DNA of 45,552 bases from Bacillota bacterium. Lineage in GTDB: Bacteria; Bacillota; Clostridia; Acetivibrionales; DSM-1351. A program made the translations under genes and the position numbers. The stretch spans positions 1-45,552 of the forward strand of contig JAEYHZ010000047.1 of assembly GCA_023409265.1 (NCBI GenBank), in the 5' to 3' direction. The notes below the pieces were generated by a model. The model saw only the letters and a program-made list of their open reading frames with translations. It was not told the origin of the DNA and made no database searches. Below, piece after piece: positions 8,488 through 16,694 of this stretch (positions are counted from its first letter, which is position 1; every line of letters starts with the position of its first letter).

Positions 8488-8985
8488 CTAACCAGTGATA
8501 TGTGAATTTGCACTTTGGTTTGGGTTTTGGTTTTGGTTTTGGTTTGAAGTCTGATATGAATTTTGATTTTTTTTGCCACATTCATCTTTTTTGTTGGACA
8601 TTTTTGCTTTCAGGAGCTCATTAGCTCTTTCAACCAAATCAGGAACCATATCCAAAATCTTTTCAACTGAGGAATTAACATTAACAGGAAGCAGTTTGAT
8701 GTGATTTTGTCCACACACCATAAATGCTACCGGATTAATTGATACTCCGGCTCCACTTCCCCCTGCAAATGGGAGTTTTTTATCACCCTGCTCTTCCGAA
8801 GACTCACTATTGGTAGCATAATCTCCGCCACCTGCTGCAAAACCGAAGCTTACTTTTGATATAGGTATTATTACAGTTCCATCGGGTGCTTGAACAGCAT
8901 CACCTACTATGGTGTTAACATCCACCATTTCCTTAATACTTTGCATGGCTGTAGTCATTAGACCTTCTATTGGATGATCTGACAC
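8488..8985 (-). CDS. ytfJ: GerW/YtfJ family sporulation protein
   Basis: 165 residues. The GTG at 8985 is taken as start because it gives the family N-terminus (SDHPIEGLMTTAM) and places AAGGTGG eight bases upstream. The core contains VDVNTIVGDAV, PDGTVIIPISKVSFGFAAGGGDY and a Gly-rich segment (PFAGGSGAGVSINPVAFMV), all typical of YtfJ. The Bacillus protein (GerW) is made in the forespore and is needed for L-alanine spore germination. The last 30 residues are an Asn-Gln-Ser tail encoded by a hexamer repeat and are not part of the conserved fold. It overlaps the upstream DUF2953 gene by 53 bases, as part of the ytfI-ytfJ pair. Confidence 0.88.
   Translation of the reverse strand: MSDHPIEGLMTTAMQSIKEMVDVNTIVGDAVQAPDGTVIIPISKVSFGFAAGGGDYATNSESSEEQGDKKLPFAGGSGAGVSINPVAFMVCGQNHIKLLPVNVNSSVEKILDMVPDLVERANELLKAKMSNKKDECGKKNQNSYQTSNQNQNQNPNQSANSHITG
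8516..8545. repeat. GGTTTT microsatellite in the ytfJ 3' end
   Basis: Four GGTTTT-like hexamers in tandem on the plus strand. They encode the Asn-Gln repeats in the YtfJ tail and are likely prone to in-frame length change. Confidence 0.8.
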
Positions 8986-9553
8986 CAGCATCACCACCTT
9001 TTCTATTTTTTAAATAAATTTTAATTATTTCTCTCACTATGGATATAATATTTACAATTTTTAGGCTAAATATGCAATCAAAATTCACTTTCCAAACTTT
9101 TTCCTTAAAGTCGGTTTCTATCCTGATATCCTTGCTGCCAACCTTAAAATTATTAAAAAGACGACCGGGTATAAATCCTGCCAAATTCCAGAGAAGCCCG
9201 TATAAAAGAGCTGTCTGGCATGCATCTCCAGTACCTTCCCTGACGTATAACTTGAATTCTTTCAGTATTACGCTTCTGTAGAAAAGCTTTACCAGAATCC
9301 AGAAACTCTTGCGAAGCTGTTGAAAATCACTCTTTTTACGAACCTTCTTCGGCTTTTCCCTTTTCTTTTTATTTTTATTTTCAGGGTAAAACATTATTTT
9401 CTTAGCAGGTATCTTTCCGAACAGGTAAATAATAACATAGGCTGAGCACACCAACTTATCCATTTTGAAGGTAAAGCCTACAGTTAACTTTAATTGTAAC
9501 AATATTAAAATAAGTACAGTCAGAATAAATAATACAACTAAAAAAATAACCAA
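8933..9553 (-). CDS. DUF2953 membrane-anchored protein (YtfI-like)
   Basis: About 206 residues: one hydrophobic N-terminal helix (first 20 residues), a strand-rich segment, a very basic linker (KNKKKREKPKKVRKKSD) and a C-terminal region (ELKLYVREGTGDACQTALLYGLLWNL-like) characteristic of DUF2953. A GTG at 9565 overlaps the AGGAGGTG ribosome site, so the TTG at 9553, nine bases after it, is preferred. The last 53 bases overlap ytfJ. In Bacillus ytfI and ytfJ are paired and expressed in sporulation. The biochemical role is unknown. Confidence 0.7.
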   Translation of the reverse strand: MVIFLVVLFILTVLILILLQLKLTVGFTFKMDKLVCSAYVIIYLFGKIPAKKIMFYPENKNKKKREKPKKVRKKSDFQQLRKSFWILVKLFYRSVILKEFKLYVREGTGDACQTALLYGLLWNLAGFIPGRLFNNFKVGSKDIRIETDFKEKVWKVNFDCIFSLKIVNIISIVREIIKIYLKNRKGGDAGVRSSNRRSNDYSHAKY

Positions 9554-9623
9554 GAGAGATAACACCTCCTGGTTATTTTTGACATATATTCATTATTTAA
9601 ATCATTCCGCACTACTTTATTAG

Positions 9624-10184
9624 CTATTTTCTATCGTCTTCTATGAGTTCTTCTATGTTTAACTCGCTTAAATCCTGAATATCCAGCATAGGAAGATCTC
9701 TTACAGATTTAAAGCCAAAGCATTTTAGAAATTCATCTGTAGTTTCATATAGTCGTGGTCTACCGGGGACATCAAGCTTTCCGGCCTCTTTTACCAGGTT
9801 GCGCTCAAGAAGTCTTGTAACAGCACTGTCTGAATTTACACCTCTTATTTGCTCAATTTTGGCTTTGGTAATTGGCTGATTATAGGCAATTATTGATAAA
9901 ACTTCATACGCAGCCTGGGAAAGAGCCTGTTTCTGTCTGATCTGATACAGTCTGGACACATAATCAAAATATTTGGGATTTGAGCACATCTGATATTTCT
10001 CATTAATTTCACGTATTATAATACCTCTGTTCGCATTATTGTAGGTATCCATAAAATTTTTCATCAGGTTTCTTGCTGTTTTTTTATCCAACTCAAGGAT
10101 CTCACATATCTTATCAAGTGACAAAGCATCGCCATGTGAGAAAATCAAACTCTCAATAATGCTTTCAATTGTACTTATCTCCAT
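9624..10184 (-). CDS. scpB: segregation and condensation protein B
   Basis: 186 residues with two winged-helix domains: residues 1-80 (IESIIESLIFSHGDALSLDKICEIL) and 85-165 (LSQAAYEVLSIIAYNQPITKAKIEQIRGVNSDSAVTRLL), the second being the best conserved ScpB motif. ScpB is a homodimeric kite subunit that bridges the ScpA kleisin to the SMC ATPase in chromosome condensation. The ATG directly follows the scpA stop (TAAATG), so the two are translationally coupled. The length is normal for the family. Confidence 0.93.
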   Translation of the reverse strand: MEISTIESIIESLIFSHGDALSLDKICEILELDKKTARNLMKNFMDTYNNANRGIIIREINEKYQMCSNPKYFDYVSRLYQIRQKQALSQAAYEVLSIIAYNQPITKAKIEQIRGVNSDSAVTRLLERNLVKEAGKLDVPGRPRLYETTDEFLKCFGFKSVRDLPMLDIQDLSELNIEELIEDDRK

Positions 10185-10994
10185 TTAAAACTCCCTCACG
10201 TTTTCGTCTATTTCATTGTACAATTCATAATCATCTGTCTGACTATTTTCATCTGCATTACTTACTATATGTATATCTGAAAACTGCTGTTTCTGCTCAA
10301 TCCTTACTTTTTTCATCTTAGTAAGCTCAAGAATTGCCATAAAACCTGTAACAACTTCTGTTTTGGATTTTGTTTTCAAGGAAAAAAGCTCGGAAAATTT
10401 GAAAGAAACTCTGCTGAAAAGCTGCTTTATAACTTCCCTCATTTTACTTCTTAAAGATACTTTCTCATGCTCAATAAGCTTTGTAATATTTTTTGCACCG
10501 ACATTGATCTTTTTCCTGTTTCTCTCCAGTATGGCCAAATACTGCTGCCGCAGAACCTGTGGGTCAATCTCCAGTATTTCTTCTCTTGCCGGAATATCGA
10601 GAGGTTCAGGTAATCTGAAGAGAACGGTATCCCACTTTCTTTCAAGCTCCTTCAGTTCGGCAGTGAATTCTTTATATCTCTTGTACTCTATTAGTCGTCT
10701 GACCAGCTCTTCCCTTGGGTCAAGCTCTTCTTCCTTCTGCTCCTTCTTATCAGGCAAAAGCATTTTAGACTTTATATGCAGAAGAGTCGAAGCCATGACA
10801 AGAAATTCGCTGGCTACCTCCAGGTCAAGCTGCTGCATGGCATATAAGTAATCCAGATATTGATCTGTAATAACATTTATAGGAATATCATAAATATCCA
10901 CCTGATTCTTTTCAAATAAGTGGAATAATAAATCAAATGGACCTTCGAAATTATCAAGTTTTAAGGTGCATGCTTTTGTAAGTGCGCTTTCCAT
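10185..10994 (-). CDS. scpA: segregation and condensation protein A (kleisin)
   Basis: 269 residues from ATG 10994, which follows GGAG by five bases; an upstream in-frame ATG lacks a ribosome site. The N-terminus LDNFEGPFDLLFHLFEKNQVDIYDIPI is the ScpA signature that contacts the SMC neck. The middle is charged and helical (residues 95-170). The C-terminal winged helix (SFKFSELFSLKTKSKTEVVTGFMAILELTKMKKVRIEQ) caps the SMC head. First gene of scpA-scpB-ytfI-ytfJ, divergent from the M50 protease gene. Confidence 0.93.
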   Translation of the reverse strand: MESALTKACTLKLDNFEGPFDLLFHLFEKNQVDIYDIPINVITDQYLDYLYAMQQLDLEVASEFLVMASTLLHIKSKMLLPDKKEQKEEELDPREELVRRLIEYKRYKEFTAELKELERKWDTVLFRLPEPLDIPAREEILEIDPQVLRQQYLAILERNRKKINVGAKNITKLIEHEKVSLRSKMREVIKQLFSRVSFKFSELFSLKTKSKTEVVTGFMAILELTKMKKVRIEQKQQFSDIHIVSNADENSQTDDYELYNEIDENVREF

Positions 10995-11193
10995 GTAATC
11001 TCCAATGCGTGCCATACGCCGTCAATTTGTATTGCCCCAAGTACATTTCCAACCAATTTATATTATCATAAATGGGGCAATAATTACAATAATAATCAGC
11101 TGGTAGACTTTTTTACCGACATCACGTAAAATAGAATATCAGATGTTGATATAATTATTGAAAAGATTGTCTTTTTAACTATGGAGGAAATAT

Positions 11194-11835
11194 ATGTTTG
11201 GTAATTTTAATTTACTTGAAATGTTATTGTCTGTTCCAGGATTATTGTTAGGCTTTGTATTGCATGAGTTTGCTCATGCAAAAATGGCCGACGCACTTGG
11301 AGATCCCACTCCCCGCTCCCAGGGAAGGATTACTCTTGATCCCAGAGCACACATTGATATATTGGGATTTATTATGATGCTTGTAGCTAGATTTGGCTGG
11401 GCCAAACCGGTTATGACAAATCCAAAATACTATAGGAAGCCCAGAAGAGATGATATTCTTGTTTCAGTTGCAGGGCCTTTTATGAATTTAATTATAGCTA
11501 TTGTATTCCTTTTCCTGTTAAAGATTTTTGATCTGTCAGGTTTATATGATAACAATGACTCTTTATTAAGAAACACGGCCTCTCTTCTATATATTACGGC
11601 ACATTTAAATATTGTCCTGTTTGTACTAAACATGATTCCTTTTCCTATGTTTGATGGATACCACGTTATTTCCAACATTTTCAATACATGGAAATACAGG
11701 TTTTTTAACCTTTTGGAACAGTACGGCATGTTTATTTTTATCCTTCTGGCTGTCAGTGGTATACTTGGAAGGATATTATCACCTATAGTCGGCATTGTTG
11801 AAAGTAATTTATTACTGTTGATTTTTGGTAAGTAA
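11194..11835 (+). CDS. site-2 protease family (M50) membrane metalloprotease
   Basis: 213 residues, mostly transmembrane. The zinc motif HEFAH lies at residues 24-28 inside the first helix. The third ligand is in NMIPFPMFDG (Asn146 to Asp154). Both sit within the membrane, as in S2P intramembrane proteases of the short YwhC-like type, and no PDZ domain is present. Such proteins are widespread beside scpA in clostridia; a specific substrate is not known. GGAGG lies seven bases before the ATG. It is divergent from scpA, and a TATAAT at 11150-11155 may be its -10 without a convincing -35. Confidence 0.85.
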   Translation: MFGNFNLLEMLLSVPGLLLGFVLHEFAHAKMADALGDPTPRSQGRITLDPRAHIDILGFIMMLVARFGWAKPVMTNPKYYRKPRRDDILVSVAGPFMNLIIAIVFLFLLKIFDLSGLYDNNDSLLRNTASLLYITAHLNIVLFVLNMIPFPMFDGYHVISNIFNTWKYRFFNLLEQYGMFIFILLAVSGILGRILSPIVGIVESNLLLLIFGK

Positions 11836-11844
11836 GCCTTCAAT

Positions 11845-11870
11845 AAAAAAGGAGAGCTATTATGCTCTCC
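11845..11870 (-). terminator. terminator after dacF
   Basis: A 7-bp stem (GGAGAGC/GCTCTCC) with a 6-base loop; on the minus strand a T6 run follows. The stem overlaps the dacF stop codon. Confidence 0.8.
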
Positions 11871-13080
11871 CTACACTGAACCATCTTACAATCAATCTTG
11901 TGAACAGCTTTGTGAACGATATCTTGCTGACGGCTTCACTTGCAACCAGATCAAACCTGCCAACTTCAACGCTATCTATTTTGTAGATAATCTCACCGAC
12001 CTTCTGGTTTTTCTTAATGGGTGCTGTTAATTCCGGCACAAGTGCTACTTCTTTTTCTATCTTACCTTTTTCACCTTTTGCAACCAATACGCTCGTATCA
12101 CTGCCGTAGGCTGCAGTTACCTGTAGTCTGGTTCCCTTTTTAACAGTAATATTACCAACCAGTTCTCCCATTTTATCAAGACTTACCATTTCATAATTTG
12201 CAAAGCCATAATCAAGCAGTTTTCTTGACTCAGCAAACCTGGTATTTGAATCAGGCTCTCCTAAAACGACAGATATAAGTCTGAGGTTATTTCTCTTTGT
12301 GGTTGCTGAAAGATTGAAGCCTGCCTTGTTGGTAAAACCGGTTTTTAGTCCGTCGGTGTTGGCATAAAACCTGATCAGCTTATTGGTATTATCAAGCTTG
12401 AAAGTTCCGTCTCTAAAGGTATCCTGCCATTTACCCGTGAACTGCAGAACCTTGGGATGCTTCATTACCAATTCACGGGACATAACTGCAACATCATGAG
12501 CCGAACTGTAGCCATCGTCATTTAGTCCGGTGCAGTCAAGAAACTGAGTATCTTTCATTCCCAGCTCCGCTGCTTTCCTGTTCATATCTGAAACAAAGGT
12601 TTCTTCGCTTCCGCTTACTTTTTCTGCAAGAGCAACTGTTACATCATTGGATGAGTGAATCGCCAATGCCTTCATCATCTCTGAAACAGAAAACTTCTCT
12701 CCCGCTTCAAGATAGGCCTGAGAGCCACCCATACCTGCAGCATTGTCTGAAACCTCAACCATATCATCAAATGAAAGCCTTCCGGAATCTATAGCTTCCA
12801 TAATTAAAAGCATTGACATCACTTTAGTTACACTGGCAATTGCCAGCTTTTCATGGCTGTTTTTTTCGGTCAGAATTTTACCTGAAGCTGCATCCATCAA
12901 AATAGCGGACTTGGCTTTTAAGTCCAATACATTAGTTTTTGCAATAAGTTTATTAACCGCAACATCGTCATACTTGGCCGAGGCTTCTACTGCAGCTTCG
13001 TCAGAATCAGCAAACACAGTTATCGGCATTAGCATTACAGCTATTGATAAAATATATCCCACTATCGACTTTCTTTTCAC
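11860..13080 (-). CDS. dacF: D-alanyl-D-alanine carboxypeptidase (DacF/PBP5 type)
   Basis: 406 residues with a signal peptide (1-24, VFADS). The penicillin-binding motifs are SVTK (Ser83 nucleophile, Lys86), SSN (143-145) and KTG (246-248), in the order and spacing of class C low-molecular-mass PBPs. A beta-rich domain follows, and the C-terminus ends in an amphipathic helix (FTKLFTRLIVRWFSVGRA) that would anchor it to the outer membrane leaflet. It trims the terminal D-Ala of peptidoglycan pentapeptides. Start is GTG 13080 behind GGAGGG. Its place after a nucleoside phosphorylase and xerD mirrors Bacillus dacF, which is forespore-expressed. Confidence 0.9.
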   Translation of the reverse strand: MKRKSIVGYILSIAVMLMPITVFADSDEAAVEASAKYDDVAVNKLIAKTNVLDLKAKSAILMDAASGKILTEKNSHEKLAIASVTKVMSMLLIMEAIDSGRLSFDDMVEVSDNAAGMGGSQAYLEAGEKFSVSEMMKALAIHSSNDVTVALAEKVSGSEETFVSDMNRKAAELGMKDTQFLDCTGLNDDGYSSAHDVAVMSRELVMKHPKVLQFTGKWQDTFRDGTFKLDNTNKLIRFYANTDGLKTGFTNKAGFNLSATTKRNNLRLISVVLGEPDSNTRFAESRKLLDYGFANYEMVSLDKMGELVGNITVKKGTRLQVTAAYGSDTSVLVAKGEKGKIEKEVALVPELTAPIKKNQKVGEIIYKIDSVEVGRFDLVASEAVSKISFTKLFTRLIVRWFSVGRA

Positions 13081-13241
13081 TTAGGTCCCTCCAATTATTA
13101 ACTACTCACGACAGTATATATGTCCTAGTTAATTGTTATGCTGGACCATAAACGTATATTCTGACAATACATAAAATATTTATTTCTTCTCTGAAAAGTA
13201 TAAAGCTTTTGTGCAAAAATTTCTTATTGAGGTAATTGGGT

Positions 13242-14564
13242 TCAGGTCATCTCAACATCTTTTGAATCAATATAGGCCAAAATAAGCGGCTTTTTTACAG
13301 GAGCGCTGTCACTTATCTGGACAGCCTGCTGCAGCAAACCACATGCCTGGGATATTTTATCCTCCCTGTTTGTATAGAGGGTTGCAAGGACTTCACCTTC
13401 TTCTACTTTATCACCTGTCTTCTTATTGAAATATATGCCTGCTGCATAATCTATAGTGCTTTCCTTTGTTTCTCTGCCTGCCCCCAGCTCAAGTGAAGCT
13501 ACGCCTATTGAATCGGTTTTCATAGTACTGATATAACCGGAAGCTTCTGCTTTATATTCGAAAGTATGCCTAACCTGAGGGAATAAACTATAGTCTTCGA
13601 TGATACCTTTATTACCCCCCTGTTTTTCAATAAGCTCTCCAAATTTTGAAAGAGCCTTTCCACTTTCCACTGCTTCCCGGACAAGCTTCCGGCATTCCTC
13701 ATATGTTCCCTTTCCGCTCAGCTCAAGCATTCGAGCTGCCAGGACAAAGGATACCTCTGAAAGATCCTGTGGGCCTCTGTTTTTAAGGGTTTCAATTGCT
13801 TCAATTATCTCCAGCGAGTTACCGACTGCTTTTCCAAGAGGTATATCCATTTCAGTTACAATTGCAACAGTATGTCTGCCGGTGTTCTCACCTATCTTTA
13901 CCATAGCCTGCGCCAGTTTGACAGAGTCCTCAAGATCCTTCATAAAGGCACCGCTGCCTGTCTTCACATCCAATACAATCCTGTCAGCTCCTGAAGCCAG
14001 CTTTTTACTCATAATACTGCTTGCGATAAGCGAAATATTATTAACGGTGGCAGTAACATCTCTCAAGGCGTATATCTTTTTGTCGGCGGGTGCCAGATTC
14101 CCGGTTTGACCGGCTATAGCAATACCGATTTCCTTTACATTTTTGATGAAGCTTTCACGTGAGATACTTGTGTTAAAGCCCGGTATTGCTTCAAGTTTAT
14201 CTATGGTTCCTCCTGTGTGGCCAAGACCCCTGCCGGACATTTTTGCAACAGGGATGCCGCAGGCGGCAACAATTGGACCAAGAATGAGAGTTGTCTTATC
14301 ACCTACCCCTCCTGTGCTGTGTTTATCTACCTTTATTCCAGGAATTTCAGATAAGTCTATCATATCACCTGAGTGTGCCATTGCATCAGTCAATTGAGCC
14401 GTTTCACGCTCGTTCATACCCTTCAGAAATATGGCCATCAGAAGAGCAGCTGCCTGGTAATCTGGTATACTGTTTTTGCAGTACTCGGCAATAAAAAATT
14501 CAATTTCCTCAAAGGTCAATTCAAAACCGTCCCTTTTTTTTTCGATAATATCATACATTCTCAT
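13242..14564 (-). CDS. pdp: pyrimidine-nucleoside phosphorylase
   Basis: 440 residues, full length for the thymidine/pyrimidine phosphorylase family. The phosphate site KHSTGGVGDKT (81-91) and the family signature SGRGLGHTGGTIDKLE (110-125) are intact, and the C-terminal beta-rich domain is complete. It cleaves uridine, deoxyuridine or thymidine with phosphate to base and ribose-1-phosphate. GGAGGG lies seven bases before the ATG. dacF follows at 161 bases. The sdpI-like gene ends 17 bases upstream, so read-through from the sdpRI promoter is possible. Confidence 0.92.
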   Translation of the reverse strand: MRMYDIIEKKRDGFELTFEEIEFFIAEYCKNSIPDYQAAALLMAIFLKGMNERETAQLTDAMAHSGDMIDLSEIPGIKVDKHSTGGVGDKTTLILGPIVAACGIPVAKMSGRGLGHTGGTIDKLEAIPGFNTSISRESFIKNVKEIGIAIAGQTGNLAPADKKIYALRDVTATVNNISLIASSIMSKKLASGADRIVLDVKTGSGAFMKDLEDSVKLAQAMVKIGENTGRHTVAIVTEMDIPLGKAVGNSLEIIEAIETLKNRGPQDLSEVSFVLAARMLELSGKGTYEECRKLVREAVESGKALSKFGELIEKQGGNKGIIEDYSLFPQVRHTFEYKAEASGYISTMKTDSIGVASLELGAGRETKESTIDYAAGIYFNKKTGDKVEEGEVLATLYTNREDKISQACGLLQQAVQISDSAPVKKPLILAYIDSKDVEMT

Positions 14565-14580
14565 AATAAATCCCTCCAGA

Positions 14581-15207
14581 TTATACTCTATCTTTTATTT
14601 TAATAAATGTTACATAGGAATACACACATATAATTATGGTAATGGCAAGGGTTACAGCCAGCAAAGCAATAATACCGGCAAACCCGTTCAGAAAGGCAGC
14701 TGCCAGGCAAAAAAAACCTCCACCTATAAATACATACCCTCCAAATCTATGGGTTTTTTTCCATACCTCAGCATTTCTTAACGTCCAGATAATTCTGACT
14801 CCAAAAACCGAATTCATTTTTACCCGGGGAAAATAGTTACCAATTACAATATAAAAGACCCCCATCGCTAAATTTATTATCTTTATTATGTCAAATTCGT
14901 AACCTAAAGAACTAAATATAATCCAAATATTCAATACAATAAAAAACATAACAGTCAGAATTGTAATAAGCTCATATGTATTTTTATTCATTTCATTTCT
15001 TTTATCAAGTTTGCCTAAAAAATACAAAAGAAAGTACATCCCAACAGTTGTTAAAGGCAGTAAAAGCATTGTCCATTTTCCGGTATAACCGTCAATCTCC
15101 ATTTGAAAATTGCGGTGTGGAATATTCTCGGGTATAAATGGATAAATAATAATATTACCAATAACCGCCGCAAAAATTATAAATAATAGTTTTTTATTTA
15201 TTTTCAT
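14581..15207 (-). CDS. SdpI/YfhL-type membrane protein (DUF1648)
   Basis: 208 residues from ATG 15207, four bases after the regulator's stop codon. An N-terminal DUF1648-like segment (helix, then IPENIPHRN) leads into about six transmembrane helices. The conserved SdpI region is NYFPRVKMNSVFGVRIIWTLRNAEVWKKTHRFGGY (residues 137-172). In Bacillus subtilis SdpI gives immunity to the SDP cannibalism toxin and also transduces its presence by sequestering SdpR at the membrane. No SdpC-like toxin or SdpAB maturation gene is visible here, so this is an orphan immunity/signal pair. Confidence 0.85.
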   Translation of the reverse strand: MKINKKLLFIIFAAVIGNIIIYPFIPENIPHRNFQMEIDGYTGKWTMLLLPLTTVGMYFLLYFLGKLDKRNEMNKNTYELITILTVMFFIVLNIWIIFSSLGYEFDIIKIINLAMGVFYIVIGNYFPRVKMNSVFGVRIIWTLRNAEVWKKTHRFGGYVFIGGGFFCLAAAFLNGFAGIIALLAVTLAITIIICVYSYVTFIKIKDRV

Positions 15208-15211
15208 TTTA

Positions 15212-15469
15212 TCACTTCTCCTTAAAATCAAAAAACCACTCAAGCACTTCTTGAAATACAGTAGTATTCAATGAATAAACAATGTTCTGCCCTCTCTTTT
15301 CACCGATAACAAGGTTGGCATGCTTAAGAACACTAAGATGATGACTGATGGAGGGCTTGCTCATACTGAAGTTTTCGGCTATCTCTCCGGCATTTAAATC
15401 CTCATCTTTTAAAAGCTTCAGAATTTGCCGTCTCGTAGGGTCTGACAAGGCGTAAAAAACATCATTCAA
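15212..15469 (-). CDS. ArsR-family repressor, SdpR-like
   Basis: 85 residues, one winged helix-turn-helix covering nearly the whole protein. ALSDPTRRQILKLL is followed by the recognition helices AGEIAENFSMSKPSISHHLSVL (27-48) and a wing (GEKRGQNIVYSL). There are no Cys residues for metal sensing, which fits the SdpR rather than the ArsR/SmtB metal-sensor type. It is the first gene of a two-gene operon with the SdpI-like protein. A 34-bp palindrome overlaps its promoter, so autorepression is likely. Confidence 0.87.
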   Translation of the reverse strand: MNDVFYALSDPTRRQILKLLKDEDLNAGEIAENFSMSKPSISHHLSVLKHANLVIGEKRGQNIVYSLNTTVFQEVLEWFFDFKEK

Positions 15470-15487
15470 AATGTCTCACCACCATTA

Positions 15488-15521
15488 ATTATATATTTAG
15501 ATAATTATCTAAATATATAAT
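15488..15521. promoter_or_regulatory. 34-bp perfect palindromic operator of sdpRI
   Basis: Every base from 15488 to 15504 pairs with 15521 to 15505. The GATAATTATC core is centred at 15504/15505. It overlaps the -10 hexamer (15517-15522) and lies 19 bases upstream of the regulator's ATG, the expected place for an ArsR-family autorepressor site. Confidence 0.85.
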
Positions 15522-15545
15522 ACTTCCAGATAATACCTTTGTCAA
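15517..15545 (-). promoter_or_regulatory. sdpRI promoter
   Basis: On the minus strand, TTGACA (15545-15540) and TATTAT (15522-15517) with exactly 17 bp between. A near-consensus SigA promoter with the operator palindrome covering the -10 and start region. Confidence 0.82.
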
Positions 15546-15593
15546 TTATTTTATATAACTGACCCAGCAATATTTTAATTAGGCACAAACTAT

Positions 15594-15623
15594 AAAGGGA
15601 CACTTATGATTAAGTGTCCCTTT
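15594..15623. terminator. hairpin terminator after xerD
   Basis: A 13-bp perfect stem (left arm AAAGGGACACTTA) with a 4-base loop, 12 bases past the xerD stop codon. The T-tracts are short on both sides, so efficiency is uncertain. Confidence 0.65.
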
Positions 15624-15634
15624 TCTAAATTGAA

Positions 15635-16519
15635 TTATGCCCTCGGATGAGTCTTCTTGTAAATTTCTTTTATCTTGTTTTTAGCAATCTGAGCATATAT
15701 CTGTGTTGAGGATATGTCAGAGTGTCCAAGCATTTCCTGAATTGATCTCAAATCAGCTCCATTTTCCAATAGATGAGCTGCAAATGAGTGTCTCAACGTA
15801 TGAGGAGTTATATCTTTATTAATATTGGCCTGATTCTTATAATGCTTTATTATTTTCCAGAAACCCTGTCTTGTTAACCTTTTACCATTTACATTAACAA
15901 ACAGAGCCTCTTCATTGCTATCCTGAATCAGGAAGTTTCTCGATTTGGATAGGTATTCATGTACAGCTGCCACTGAAATTGAACCAATTGGGATACTTCT
16001 TTCGCGATTACCCTTATTGCACTTTATAAAACCCAAATCAAGATTAATATCCAACAGATTCAGCGATATAAGCTCAGATACACGTATACCGGTAGCATAC
16101 AGGAGCTCAAGCATTGCCTTATCCCTGATTCCCTTCAGGTCAAGACATTTCGGCTGATCCAGCAGTAGTTCAACCTCCTGGGTAGATAAAATCTGAGGCA
16201 GCTTCTTCTCTACTTTTGGAGATTCAAGCTCCGAAGTTGGGTCAAGTTCAATAATCTTGTTCTTGTGCAAAAATTGATAAAAGGATCGAATTGAAGCCAG
16301 ATTTCTTGATATGGTTGAGGTTGCCCTTCCTTTCTTTTGTAGATGCAGAAGATATGCTATAACAGTTGTTTTATTGGTCGAGGAAATATTGGTGGCATTT
16401 ATCTCTTTCAGATATGTAGTGTACTGCTCAATATCCCTCTTGTATGACTGTAGAGTATTAAGAGACAATCTCTTATCCCTTTCAAGGAAATTAATAAAAT
16501 TTTCAACCTGAACTTCCAT
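15635..16519 (-). CDS. xerD: tyrosine recombinase XerD
   Basis: 294 residues from the ATG at 16519 (AAGGAG nine bases before). The N-terminal SAM-like domain spans residues 1-90. The catalytic set is complete (numbered with one extra residue): Arg147 in ATGIRVSEL, Lys170, His241 and Arg244 in HTLRHSFAAHLLENGAD, His267 in LGHSDISST and Tyr276. With XerC it resolves chromosome dimers at dif. The location next to spoIIM and nudF matches the Bacillus ripX/xerD neighbourhood, which supports the housekeeping recombinase over a phage integrase. Confidence 0.9.
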   Translation of the reverse strand: MEVQVENFINFLERDKRLSLNTLQSYKRDIEQYTTYLKEINATNISSTNKTTVIAYLLHLQKKGRATSTISRNLASIRSFYQFLHKNKIIELDPTSELESPKVEKKLPQILSTQEVELLLDQPKCLDLKGIRDKAMLELLYATGIRVSELISLNLLDINLDLGFIKCNKGNRERSIPIGSISVAAVHEYLSKSRNFLIQDSNEEALFVNVNGKRLTRQGFWKIIKHYKNQANINKDITPHTLRHSFAAHLLENGADLRSIQEMLGHSDISSTQIYAQIAKNKIKEIYKKTHPRA

Positions 16520-16694
16520 CAAAAACGACTCCTTTTTTTTTAGTTGAGCACTTAGTAATCTATTTTTATAAAATCAGACTTAATCTTTAGAATATATTCT
16601 ATAACAAATATTTCTATATTTAAAGAACATTTTGTATTTTTATCTATATTTAACATAATTATTCCAAATATTTGTTGAAATTTCCAGTTATTGA

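Noticed and set aside
8516..8545. Short tandem repeats considered as CRISPR or phage remnant
   Set aside because: They are GGTTTT microsatellite units coding the Asn/Gln tail of YtfJ; no spacers.
15635..16519. Tyrosine recombinase as a prophage or integrative-element integrase
   Set aside because: Length, complete Xer motifs and nudF-spoIIM neighbours identify the housekeeping XerD; no phage genes nearby.
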